This document shows, piece after piece, positions 1 to 10,200 of a DNA stretch of 64,000 nt. Made by a program: the position numbers and the translations under genes. How positions within the stretch are numbered: the first letter of the stretch is position 1; the number at the start of each line of letters is the position of its first letter. The notes under the pieces were generated by a model. That model was given only the letters and a program-made list of their open reading frames with translations. It did not search any database and was not told the DNA's origin. The DNA comes from Atopsyche davidsoni (Eukaryota > Arthropoda > Insecta > Trichoptera > Hydrobiosidae), in NCBI GenBank assembly GCA_022113835.1, contig JAILWY010000015.1, positions 5,094,001 to 5,158,000 on the forward strand, in the 5' to 3' direction.

Positions 1-904
1 AATAATTTTTTTTTTTCATTTACTTGTATGCTCATTCTTGTAATTCAAAGCACGCCACTGGTGTGCGCAATTCGCATGCTCAGAAAAGATCTGGCTTACT
101 TTTAAAACAAATAAAGAAATAATTCGCATGTTTCTTCCTTTATATTTCCAAATATCAAAGAATTGGGTCAGGATATACAGTGGGTTTCATCTAACTCCAG
201 AAACTCCCCCATTTGAAGGACCACTAAAATAAACGGCCCATCAAAAACACGACACACAAAGATGTGATGTTAACGTGAAAATATATTTTTGGACGATCTA
301 CAAAGATAATGTCGACACAGGGGAGAAGAATTCGTTGTATTTTGTATGATTTATTTGGTAAATGACATTTAAAATATTTTACCATATTTAGAGCCCGTTA
401 AATTTTTTATAGCAACTCCCTCTAATTCAAAAATAAAAGGGTAATAAAATTTATACACAAAAAGTAACAAATAAAAAAATAACATCAACAAAAGTTCTTA
501 TACTTTTTTACTCTAATATGTATCTTTATATATCTTAAGTCATCAGAAATATCGTAAGCCGCATTGATTTTAAATTTTAATGTATGAAAATAAAGCTTAT
601 AGAGTGAAATAAGATGTTACAATAGTTAAACGGATCATCATAATAGAATTTGCTAAAAAATAAATTAAACAAAACAATTTTGTGGGTTTTACTTCTGCTC
701 TGAACCTAAGCGGCAACTATGTCTTAAGTGTGATAATAATATAAGGTTTTTTGAAACAAACAATATAAGGAAAGATACAAATAAAAAAATAAATATAATT
801 ACTTATAAATAAGGAAACAATGAAATGAGAATAAAACAAAAACACCACAGATAGCAAAATGTAGATCATTCTTCTTGTTTCATCTTAAAATTGGATTCAA
901 TAAA
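1..904. other. AT-rich non-coding stretch
   Basis: Very AT-rich sequence with poly-A and poly-T runs and no open frame of note. No repeat family described elsewhere in the window is recognisable here. The segment near 88-110 (agatctggcttacttttaaaa) resembles a segment near 54325-54350, but that match is too short to define an element. Confidence 0.6.
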
Positions 905-1215
905 GCCCTGAGAAGCATCCGCAAGATGAGTCGAGGGCTAATCCTCCGAACTCACAAAGAGAGATCGAATCTGTCTCGGGCGCGAAAGGGGAGACCTTAA
1001 TCCAGCCCTCGGCGGGGGAGGGGACACGAAAAAACACTCGGTGGGAGGGGCCGGGGCGACGGGGGAACCGAAAACTTTCAGAAATGTTATTCTTGTTTGT
1101 GAGAAGCGCCGAACTCCGCCGCTGACGGGGATTTTTATTCTAAAGACTGTTATTCCCCGAATTTACTTTGGAAAAAGGCAACACTGAAATACGGCGCCGT
1201 AGAAATAGAAATCAA
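905..1215. other. GC-rich island 1, possible regulatory element
   Basis: A sharp rise in GC content within AT-rich flanks. It contains a TAATCC site (939-944), which is the core recognised by K50 homeodomains such as Otd and Bicoid, and G-rich blocks between 1010 and 1070. No splice-bounded coding frame is visible. A regulatory role is inferred only from composition and motif. Confidence 0.3.
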
Positions 1216-2640
1216 CGCGTACCCAAAGCGCATGCAAACGATTGGAATAAATTTCATATGGCATGAAGCCTTAGAAAAATTAAGGGTTAAAGATTGAGGG
1301 ACGAGAAAAAGACGAGCGACAAGCTTTAAAAGCTGAAGATCCCGGGATGATCAGAATAAAACTAATTTGACCTTTAATGTATTCGTAGGTTTTGCCAGGC
1401 ACTGTTATAAGATTTAAGTTGTTCTTGGGTGTTGTGCTGCATTAAATTATAAACCTATATTATATATATATATATAAATATAATTTTAGATGAATTTGCG
1501 TCACAAAAATTCAAAAGCAGTTAAAATGCTGGAATAAATTAAATATTTTAAATAAAAATTCGACTTTCGGTTGACATTAGTATAAAATAACTTTGTATAA
1601 AATATAAGGGTAAAAAAAAATAAAACATATTAGCCATTCGAACAACAATATTGAATATATATAAACTAATGAAACAGCGAGAGTTTTATGTTTCCCTATA
1701 GGTGAAATACGAAGCCCAATAAAACAACGTAAAAAAATATAGTCATCCCCTAAGACTCGAGAGAACAACCCCCAAACACAACGCAACAAATCGCCACGAT
1801 TCACAAAACAATTTTTCAGGACGAACGACCCAAGCAGGCATAGTTTAACCCTTGGCGGGCAGGGTGTGTGTAGAGCTATCAGGCCGCGGCGTGCAGAGAT
1901 ACACCAAGATGTAGAAAGGCCTTTATGAAATACCTTTTTTTTATTGTTAAATATTATGAGAATATCGACGTCACTTGTACATCATTCCAATGACCTAATT
2001 CGGACGTGATATTATATTAAATGTGTTAATCATGTTAACGGATATTTGTATGTCGCCAAAACTAGTTTTATATGCCAGTTGATTGAAATTATTTTATAAG
2101 CGAAAACTTTTCAATATTTATCTAAATATATGTGATTTTTGTACTATTCATCAACAAATATTAATCGTTTAATTTTAGTAACAGATTTAATAAAGGTTTT
2201 ATGAAGACTTTATCAAGCAAACAAGGAACATCGTTTTCTTACTTGTATACAACGATTTAAATTCTCGATCAACTACTGAGCCACTGAAGTGTAATTTAGT
2301 AAAACTCATGGTCTATAGATTTTTAAATAAAGCCCCTTAAAGCATATTAATTATTTAATAAACCTATATAGGTAAAAAAAAACGCGTTTTTTAATGTTTG
2401 AAACAGTCATCACTGGTCTGATTGATTTATTAACGCTGCTCACATTGCTATAGTGTCAATATGGCTAAGCTCTATGAAGATGGCTTTAGTACAGAGTTCG
2501 CTGTGTGGTCTTCTGCACGATCGGTTACAAGAGGTCTACCAGATTTTCTGAAAATACAACTCTATACTTGCATTTGCATATATATGCGTAGGCTGTTTTT
2601 AAAAGCCTCACATACGTCGTCGATTATGTCGGGCAACAAA
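1216..2640. other. AT-rich non-coding stretch
   Basis: AT-rich sequence with a short TA microsatellite near 1459-1475 and a small GC-richer patch near 1845-1910. The 75-codon minus-strand frame at 1577-1804 and the 62-codon plus frame at 2461-2649 have no recognisable domain or codon character and are treated as chance frames. Confidence 0.6.
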
Positions 2641-2845
2641 GCGCGCTAGACACGATCTTTGTTTTAACCCTCCCGGCCCGGCCTACATCCATCACAACGT
2701 ACACGTATAACGAAGTAGGCACGACCCTCCCTCTTCGGAACTGGGTCAGTGGGGAGGCTGCCCGGGACGGGGGTGGGGCCGGAGGGAGCACGGGGCGGGC
2801 CCCCTCGCCCCTCCTGGGCGTGCCACGGTTCTGTCTGATACTTTC
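2641..2845. other. GC-rich island 2 with G-quadruplex-type motif
   Basis: A very GC-rich patch. On the plus strand 2764-2786 has four G-runs of 3 to 5 bases separated by short loops, the classical G-quadruplex pattern. C-rich runs follow at 2799-2815. No coding frame or exon signal was recognised. It could be a regulatory island or a structured DNA or RNA site. Confidence 0.35.
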
Positions 2846-3936
2846 TGTTGAATTATAACATATGCGCGGAGTTTCTAAACAAAACTCGCGCTATATAAAA
2901 GAATATTTAATATCACCTAATGCGGTTAGCTGATTAGTTTATTCGTTATGTTGTTCAAGACTTCCCCGGTTCGGTTCTCGTCCTGACAGGTGAATTCCTA
3001 CCTAATGGAAGATGATTTGTATTGGCGTTTTCAATATTGGAGTTGGTATTTAGATACACGTTACGTGATACAGTGTAGGAAGACAAACGCACGTGCTAAA
3101 TATTATATATCATATTAATTTTATTTCTAATAAATATTAATTTATGCGCGCTTACTGTTTATCAAGAATATATACAATATAAAAAATAAAAAAATAACAA
3201 GAAAGCTAGACATAAAAATATTATTATTTATTTTTAATGAATGACGCACAATATGTCGTGTCATGCTGATTATAGTTCAACAACTCTAATCAACAATTTT
3301 TTATCAACAAGTCGTTTCTACGAATAATAATAAAATATACTATAATCACGAATCAATAACATAAAGAATAATAACTAAAAAATAAAATCAGCCGTATTGT
3401 AAAATTAATATAAAAACGAGTTTCATTTTAATCTGATCGTTTTTGAATAATTTCATAATAAAACAAATAAGTTGAGAATTTTCAACATGCATACACATAA
3501 AATATGTGTACACACATATTTAATTAAAAAAAAATATTTTGATAACAAAAAATTTAATAGATTAAAAATACAAATCTACCGTGGTTTTTACAACGGCCAA
3601 TGCAAAAAAAATTCTTAGCACTTTGAATAGACACGTGCAATATCATTAAATACCTTTTTTCTCAAAACTAATATCGATGTGATTACACCACTATACGAAA
3701 CTTCCACCGGGGACCACTCTGTCATGAGTCTGAGCACTTAACCAACAAACCAACATACTTTTACGTAAGTAAAATGTGTGCTTTCATTTCCTTGAATTTT
3801 CATATGTGTGCAGCTAAAGCATTATGTTATAAAGCGCTAAGGGATATGCTGAAATGATTATATTTTATAATAGGATTGAATTCTGTTGTAATTTATTCAT
3901 TGAATTATTATTTTGTATATTTTAGGTGATTTTTAT
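2846..3936. other. AT-rich non-coding stretch
   Basis: AT-rich sequence with many stops in all frames. Nothing supportable was seen apart from low-complexity A/T runs. Confidence 0.6.
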
Positions 3937-3937
3937 T

Positions 3938-4292
3938 CTCCCCGTTCTGATGCTTGTGCATGGCTGCCATTCTGTACCCTAAGCGTTTATAAAGAATCGG
4001 TAATGGAGTAGTGGACTTGCACTGGAACTCGAGGTGAGGGGGGCTCCTGTTATTGTTTCTGCAGCCTACTACAGAAGGAGTATCAGATCTAATCGCCAGA
4101 GCTTTTTAAGGAAAGGATTATATAATAATGTTATTGAGCAGCAGAATACGCAGGCTTTTTTTTTAAATATAAAACTGCGGTGTAAAAGTACTCGGGGACC
4201 CACTGCACTATTCTCCCTGGCTCAGCATAAATATATGCTCAGTGAGATGGTCGCCAACCTCCTCTGAGAAGAGGCACCCAAAGAAGAAGGCG
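3938..4292 (+). repeat. Dispersed repeat family A, copy 1 (longest)
   Basis: The fullest copy of a family present at least seven times in the window. It begins ctccccgttctgatgcttgt, continues through ccattctgtaccctaagcgt and gtttctgcagcctactaca, and ends with ctctgagaagaggcaccca followed by a GAAGAAG-type tail. The same order of blocks occurs at 8108-8418 (plus), 14218-14382 (minus) and 53411-53703 (minus). The purine-rich 3' end is shared by all 3' fragments, which suggests a retroposed element with a fixed 3' terminus. The open frame at 4034-4267 has a similar frame in copy 2, but nothing shows that it is translated. The superfamily is not identified. Confidence 0.7.
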
Positions 4293-4437
4293 ATTTTTAA
4301 TTATATCCGCGTTTATACTTACTCAAGCTTTTATCGATATTTTTTTCTCTCGAGTACAATGATTCCAAAAGAGACGCAAAAGATATTAAATTTTCAGTGA
4401 ACTGAAAAATTGCTAAAATCTAATTAATTGCAGTTCG
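4293..4437. other. AT-rich spacer
   Basis: Short AT-rich interval between repeat A copy 1 and GC-rich island 3. Nothing was recognised. Confidence 0.6.
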
Positions 4438-4745
4438 CGCTGGGGGGGTGAGAGACGATCAAAAAGTTGAAAGTTGAAAGTTGGGCATCGCTCACGGGCG
4501 GACAATGGAGCCGACAATCGCAGCGGCCGCCGCGCCCCTCGCCCGGAGGCTCTCTCGGAGGCCGTTCATTCTGAATTAAAATGACCGGAAAAACCGCCGG
4601 CGCGACTGGAGAGCGGAAACAAAGCCTCGGACCTATTGCTCAAAGGCACAGTGCGGCAGCTGCGCCGAAACTGCGGTCCGCCAGCCTGCTGATTGATATC
4701 GGGATGTATGCGGAGGCGGGGTCAAACCGGTGATGCTGCTGTCAA
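4438..4745. other. GC-rich island 3
   Basis: A GC-rich block with a G7 run at its left edge, several GGCCGCC-type motifs near 4520 and CCGCCGGCG near 4595. An ATTAAAATGACC stretch sits in the middle. No exon signals are seen. It is a candidate regulatory island on composition alone. Confidence 0.3.
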
Positions 4746-5540
4746 ACGTGTTTAAAATTTCAACTTGCCAAACTAGAATCAACTGATTAGATACCTAGCT
4801 AAAAAGATTGAATCGAGCACACCTGTCTTCTCTCATATTCATTCAGAGTTTCAAATCAAAGCGATTTATTAATTTTCGTTACTTTACTGTAATATTTTTC
4901 GGCTACAGAATGACAGTCACAAAGCCAGTTTTAAAGTATATTATATACAGATATATGGGTCATTAGCATTTTAAAACAAGTCGGCCGCATAGTTTTTTCT
5001 GACATAAGAATATATAATTTTTTAAAAGGTTTCTAACAATGCGCCTGACAAGATAATGAAATATGAGTTATTAAGTTCGTATAACCGTGATAAGAACATC
5101 TGGGATACACTGAAACCTACGCTGGCCTGGTTGAGCCGCTCTAGGGTGGGCAATTGAACAATGCCGTGAATAGGTAACAAAAACTAATTGATTTATTTTT
5201 ATATATTAATTACGAGCTATTTTTATTATACTCGTATGTTCTTTACAATTTCTCAATTTTGTAATCTGTTATTTAAAAAATGTAAAAAAAATATATCTGC
5301 CTTAAAAAAATATTTTTTATAAATATGTTTGCCATATTGACAAAACCTTGATCCTTATTTAATATATATCATAATATTGAGTATCACAGAAAGATACGAG
5401 AACGTGTCCTCAGCATCACATGTCGGCGGCCTGGTGGGGCTGTCCGCTGAAATATTCCGTGAACATTGTGTAATACACGATGCCGCCGTTAAATGTTTCA
5501 TTATATTAAAGCCGATAACTTCACGGCAGCCACTGGATCG
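4746..5540. other. AT-rich non-coding stretch
   Basis: Mostly AT-rich sequence with a small GC-richer patch near 5400-5500. The 61-codon frame at 5377-5562 has no recognisable similarity. Confidence 0.55.
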
Positions 5541-5548
5541 GGTGGTCG

Positions 5549-5586
5549 CACGTCACGTATGATGACGTAGGCGAGCCGTGACGTCA
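5549..5586. promoter_or_regulatory. Cluster of CRE-type sites
   Basis: Within 38 bp there are a CGTCA half-site near 5551, a TGACG half-site near 5563 and a full palindromic TGACGTCA at 5579-5586, the consensus for CREB/ATF bZIP factors. The cluster sits in a GC-rich patch (about 5520-5660) of otherwise AT-rich DNA. Binding is inferred from motif identity only. Confidence 0.35.
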
Positions 5587-5660
5587 GAACCGGTCCGACA
5601 AATTAACCAATCAAATCGGGCCACTGGGTCACCGGACCCTCGGGCGGGCAGCATCTTCAA

Positions 5661-8107
5661 GACATGTCTTCGTCCATATATATCAAAGAGAAAAGTGTAC
5701 AATATTTTATTCACTAGTGCCATATATAAAAAAATATATAAACGGTATTTTTTTACATCGCAAATCATTGTACAAACATATTGGTGAAAGTAGACTTAAC
5801 AAAGCAACAATTGAGACTACAATATGAATAAGCGAGAGACAAGTAACATTTATTATCAAACTATTGGCGACACCCTTAAAAATATGTTAAAATATAAGAC
5901 TTCCATTACGAAATATAAAATATTGTAATACAAAGATATTTTTGATGTTCATTAGTACTTACGTTTACGCGATTCGATTTTAAATGGATTTGAAGAATAC
6001 CCCGTTTTACATGCAATATATAATAACATTTACTTTATAAAAAAAAAGGTGATTTTTATAAACAATTTTTTTTGTAAAATAAAGTTTTTAAAAATATTCA
6101 CGTTATGTTTAGCACTCACAGATTGCGCGGGCGATTGACAATAAATAAATAAACAAGGTGAACACTAGGACACCATACAATTTGATATGCAGACCACAGC
6201 GTCCACGTTATGGACAAAGTTCAAGATGTTAAACGTCATTGGGAGTGCACAGCATTTTAATAGTGTTGTGTCCTATTTTAGTTGGATATTTACATCGAAG
6301 TTATCTTACAGGTAATATAAAACCCAATACTACAATCTATGTCAAATGAGATGTCACTTCAGGTACAGATGCAGGTAATTGAAGATCGTTGCCACAGAGG
6401 TAATAAAATATACATAGCGACAAAAGCAGCGTGCCATTATAATCACATCAAAAAATGCATTGTTTTTTAAAGGAAAAGGAAACCGCTCATTATTTGTAAA
6501 GATGGTGTGGTTGCAAGTCACCGCTCGCACCACGAGTAGGTCTCGTGCGCCTAGACTTTGTCGTTAACTTTCTCCTTTTTATCCATCAAATGAATAATTA
6601 TGATTAAAAAGCGAAATCAAACAATAAACTCCCGGACGTGGTGGATTCACAGAAACAGAAAGGCATATATAAAAATTGCATTAGCAAAGTTTCCGATCAC
6701 GCTTATTTTTAACTTATAAACTACTTTAGCTCCGGGGGCGAAGAACCTCGTTAATTTTGGAGGAGAAATATATAATAAATAAAAAAGCACATTATACCTT
6801 GTTTTATAATATATAAAATACGATATAAAAAAAAGATATAATAAGATATTGTAAATAAAATAAACATCTATCGGATCAAACGCACAGAATGAACATATGT
6901 AAATTAACTAAAAAAAAATAACTGTTATTTATTTACCAATCTATCCGGTAAATATTTAAAACACATCCACAAAAACTAATAGCCTATTAAATCAAAATAC
7001 TGCAGTTATAACATGTTATCGACGAGGGGCAATTAATCCGTGTATGACGATGCATTCAATATTTCCGCAAAGAGGTAAACGCACGCCTTTAGTGCAATCA
7101 ACGAGCGATTGATTATCGATTCAATTGCGGTATAGTAACGCCCGATCAACAAACCCAACATAATGAACCTACTAATGACACTGACACTCGTGTGGTCGTC
7201 CCCACTATGTGGATATTCAAACGAAATTGAATAATTATAGGTACATTTTTAATAAATATTTATTTTTAAGCATATATTTCTATTGCGGATAGAATATATT
7301 TTTTAGGTTATAAATCTCAAAAAAAAACTTCAAATAATGTAGGATTCGAATCAACACCAAAATAATTGTTATACACAAGATTACCAACAATTTTTAATTT
7401 CATATCAATTTCTTGGAATATCAAAATGTCTGTTAAGCCACGCCAAGTTATAAAACATGAAATACACATTTTTATCACAAGCTGGGAGACTACGTAGTTG
7501 CGAATCAGAAAATTTCATTGCCTTACGCACTAATTCGTTTTTAAAACACATTCACGACGCAGGCCTTGTTGCGAAATTCTGGCAAAACTATTCTAAGCGT
7601 TGATATATAAAAATCATTACCGCAGTTCTCTGCGGGCCGCCCCAGTAATGAGATAATTATGCGGAGTCGTGAAAACCGCCGGCCAAGCGTACCTGCAACA
7701 AAGCAAATAAAAAGTTTTAATACGCATTAGAGCCTCAAGGCATTTGGAAATCGTTAGTTTGATTATATTTTTAAAACAAACACATAGACAAATCACTAAA
7801 AACGTTTTTGAAGCAAACATGTCGATGCATTAAAGATCGGTACAATGCAAGCGCACTTCATTGTTCCGAACAGTTTCGCATTTATGAAAACATTTTTGGG
7901 GTATAAAATATCTTAAAATTAAAATTTAAAATAGTAATAAAGCATATGTAATCAAACTACCTCACATATTTTATTAGAGAAGTGATCAGCTCTACTCTTA
8001 TTTTTGGCGGAAACAGTTGCTTCGCAAAATAAAAAACGAGTCCCACCATCACGTATATTATTGTTTTATGTATAAAGAGTTTAAAAGTAAGATTACATGT
8101 CCATTCC
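5661..8107. other. AT-rich non-coding stretch
   Basis: About 2.4 kb of AT-rich sequence. Small patches of more even composition occur at 6180-6260, 6500-6560, 7020-7200 and 7560-7690. The listed short frames show no domain or repeat similarity, and no RNA gene was recognised. Confidence 0.55.
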
Positions 8108-8418
8108 ATCCCCATTTTGTTGTCCATGGTTGCCATTCTGTACCCTGAGCGTGTGTAAGGAATCGGTAATGGAGTAGTAGACTAGGAACGATTGTGGAGG
8201 GATATGCTCTGGAAGTACCTTGTCGAGGTGGGGGGAAGGAGTATCAGATCTAAACGTCAGAGCTTCGTAAGGAAAGGATTATATAATAATACTATTGAGC
8301 AGCAGCAATACGCAGACTTTTATTTCCAATATAAAACTGCGTGTAGAAAGATCCGGGGACCCACTACACTATTTTCCATAAAAAAAAAACCAGTGAGACG
8401 GTCGCGAACAGAAGAAGA
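8108..8418 (+). repeat. Dispersed repeat family A, copy 2
   Basis: It matches copy 1 at 3938-4292 from the tcccc start through ccattctgtaccctgagcgt, the ggaaaggattatataataat block and the ccggggacccact block to the GAAGAAG-type end. It lacks the gtttctgcagcctactaca segment of copy 1 but has a segment (atggagggatatgctctgg type) shared with the minus-strand copy at 14218-14382. The copies are therefore mosaic around a common core. Confidence 0.65.
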
Positions 8419-8446
8419 TTGCTTGCAGTAAATTGAACGTACGCGC

Positions 8447-8460
8447 GGGGGGGGGGGGGG
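8447..8460 (+). repeat. G14 homopolymer
   Basis: A run of fourteen G residues preceded by CGCGC, just after repeat A copy 2. Long G runs are rare in AT-rich DNA, are prone to slippage and can form quadruplexes. Its exact length may be a sequencing uncertainty. Confidence 0.8.
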
Positions 8461-8549
8461 AGCCGAAAGCGTGGCGTGCAATACATTTCGTCGATAAGAA
8501 TCGAGAACAACGAAAAAAAACAAAACGCAAAAAAGAGCGTGTCGAATCG

Positions 8550-8780
8550 AGCGTAATTTATATCCGGAAGTTGTCAGCGAAACGCCGATGATAATATGAA
8601 CATTAACGCCGGCGATATCAGTCACCGGGCGACGCGCTCGCCCGGCCCGGGACCGGTCCGCCGGGGCTCTGCCAATTAATATCACACCTGCAAAAAGCGG
8701 AGCACCTCCGCGTGACTCAGCCCAGTCGGCGAGTCGGCGGCGCCGAGCGCGTGTGCCCGGACTACCAACGCGACAATAGA
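8550..8780. other. GC-rich island 4
   Basis: A GC-rich block with CCGGGCGACGCGCTCGCCCGG-type self-complementary sequence near 8626-8650, a TTAATATCAC motif near 8675 and CGAGTCGGCGGCG near 8730. A 121-codon minus-strand frame (8320-8685) crosses from this block into repeat A and therefore cannot be a natural gene. Confidence 0.35.
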
Positions 8781-8828
8781 AATTTTAATTGCCGATGCAA
8801 GAAATTGCAAAATTGCATTCGATGGTGA

Positions 8829-9280
8829 GTTGCATTCATTAAACATCTTGGTTGGCAAGTCGAAGTATATTTCGAACGAAATATATGAACCACTTTATTC
8901 GAACATAAAAGTTGCAGTCAAAAGCGCATATACCATACGCATCTTCACATGTTGAATACAAGGTAATCGCATCGAATATCGCGGTTTCCGAGGGAAATCT
9001 TGAATTTGATGTTGCATTCATTAAACATCTCGGTCGGCAGATCAAAGTGCATTCGAACGATCTAGGTACGCCTGTGTAGTTTTGTTTCGCAAACGGGAGT
9101 TACACGAATACAGGTAATATAATTTAGAAGTGTATAAACCACACCACTCAACATGCAGAATATCAGAATCAGTTAAAACCACGTATACGCAACCACATAT
9201 GTCGAATACAATAAAACACATTGGGCATACACGATGCGATTTTCCGAACGCTTAACAAAACGAGAGGAATCTTAAAATTT
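8829..9280. repeat. Two-unit degenerate tandem repeat
   Basis: A block beginning gttgcattcattaaacatc at 8829 recurs at 9011, an offset of 182 bp, with about 50 bp of clear similarity ending ttcgaacga. Further blocks recur in the same order: a cACATGTtGAATACAA-like block near 8946 and 9198, and cgagggaaatcttgaattt near 8991 against cgagaggaatcttaaaattt near 9261. This indicates an old tandem duplication of roughly 180-270 bp that has since diverged. Confidence 0.55.
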
Positions 9281-9570
9281 CATTAAAAAAATAGTTATTC
9301 GAGATAGAGCACGGGTCTCATTGAGTCACCTAGAAAAGAGGAATATAATAAAGGTGTTTTTACACAGAAGGATAGTAACTCTCGAGGTGCCGCCTCTGCC
9401 AAGAGGCGAATAACTGTAACATCAGTATTAAGAGTACGTGAAATTATTGTTGAAAATATTTTTTTTAATTTTCGCAAATAAAAAAACTCAATAATAATAT
9501 AAAACACACAATATTTTTTTTTTGCTTATTTCGTGTACGCATAGGAGATTTAAATCTGACGAGGTGAGAA
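9281..9570. other. AT-rich spacer
   Basis: AT-rich sequence with a small GC-richer patch at 9370-9415. Nothing was recognised. Confidence 0.55.
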
Positions 9571-9925
9571 TGATCCCTGACGAATGGGCGTTTTAATTAG
9601 CCCAAAGCCGACAGCGGCGCCATTGAAAGCGCCGCGTCCTGCGCCAAGCCCTAAATCGTCGAATTAATACCTGCGACAGCGGCCGGGACGCGCCGCGCCG
9701 GATCCATCAGCGAGTCATCGGAGGCCTCGGCCGTAACTCAACTGACGCCGGCCGCATAAATTAGCGAGGCGCCGGGGACACCCGCTCTTCCGCTAGGGCG
9801 GCCGCGGGTAATTCCCGCCTATCAATCCAGAATAAATATCGAGCGGGGATTGAGCGGATCGCCGCGGTGGGCGGCGCACGCGAGCGCCTGCGTTGCCAGA
9901 GGAATTATCGCACTTTGTAATAACG
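9571..9925. promoter_or_regulatory. Large GC-rich island 5 with homeodomain-type sites
   Basis: One of the longest GC-rich blocks in the window. GC-rich spacers separate several AT cores of homeodomain type: TTTTAATTAGCCC near 9590, GAATTAATACC near 9660, CATAAATTAGC near 9755 and TATCAATCC near 9820. This alternation of AT-core sites with GC-rich linkers is typical of insect developmental enhancers. It is inference; there are no open frames with exon signals. Confidence 0.35.
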
Positions 9926-10200
9926 CCGCAGAAGGCTTTAACTTACAATAAACGCAATAGATCACTGCGTCTTATGCAGGTTGATTAGTGGAAGCGAGCT
10001 TGGGACGGAGTCCCGACCCGGAAGGGGGAGCTTGAGAGGCAACGCCAGCTTGGATCCAGAGCTCCAACCTGAGGAGAATCTCACGGACACGAGATAAACG
10101 GCGTTGAAGAGAATCGAGAGGTGAAGAGCACGACGAGACATCGTTTATTAAGCTTTTCAGCGCATCACGGAGATAAGAAAGGCAGAAAAAAAAAGTTGGT
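9926..10200. other. Moderately GC-rich flank of island 5
   Basis: Mixed-composition sequence with purine-rich stretches (for example gaagagaatcgagaggtgaa near 10105). No coding or RNA feature was recognised. Confidence 0.4.

Noticed and set aside
88..110. Shared 23-bp similarity with 54325-54350
   Set aside because: Too short and AT-rich to define a repeat family.
4034..4267. Frame inside repeat A as a conserved protein
   Set aside because: The similar frame in copy 2 follows from nucleotide similarity; other copies have indels and lack the frame.
8320..8685. 121-codon minus-strand frame
   Set aside because: It runs from island 4 through the G14 run into repeat A copy 2, so it joins unrelated sequence.
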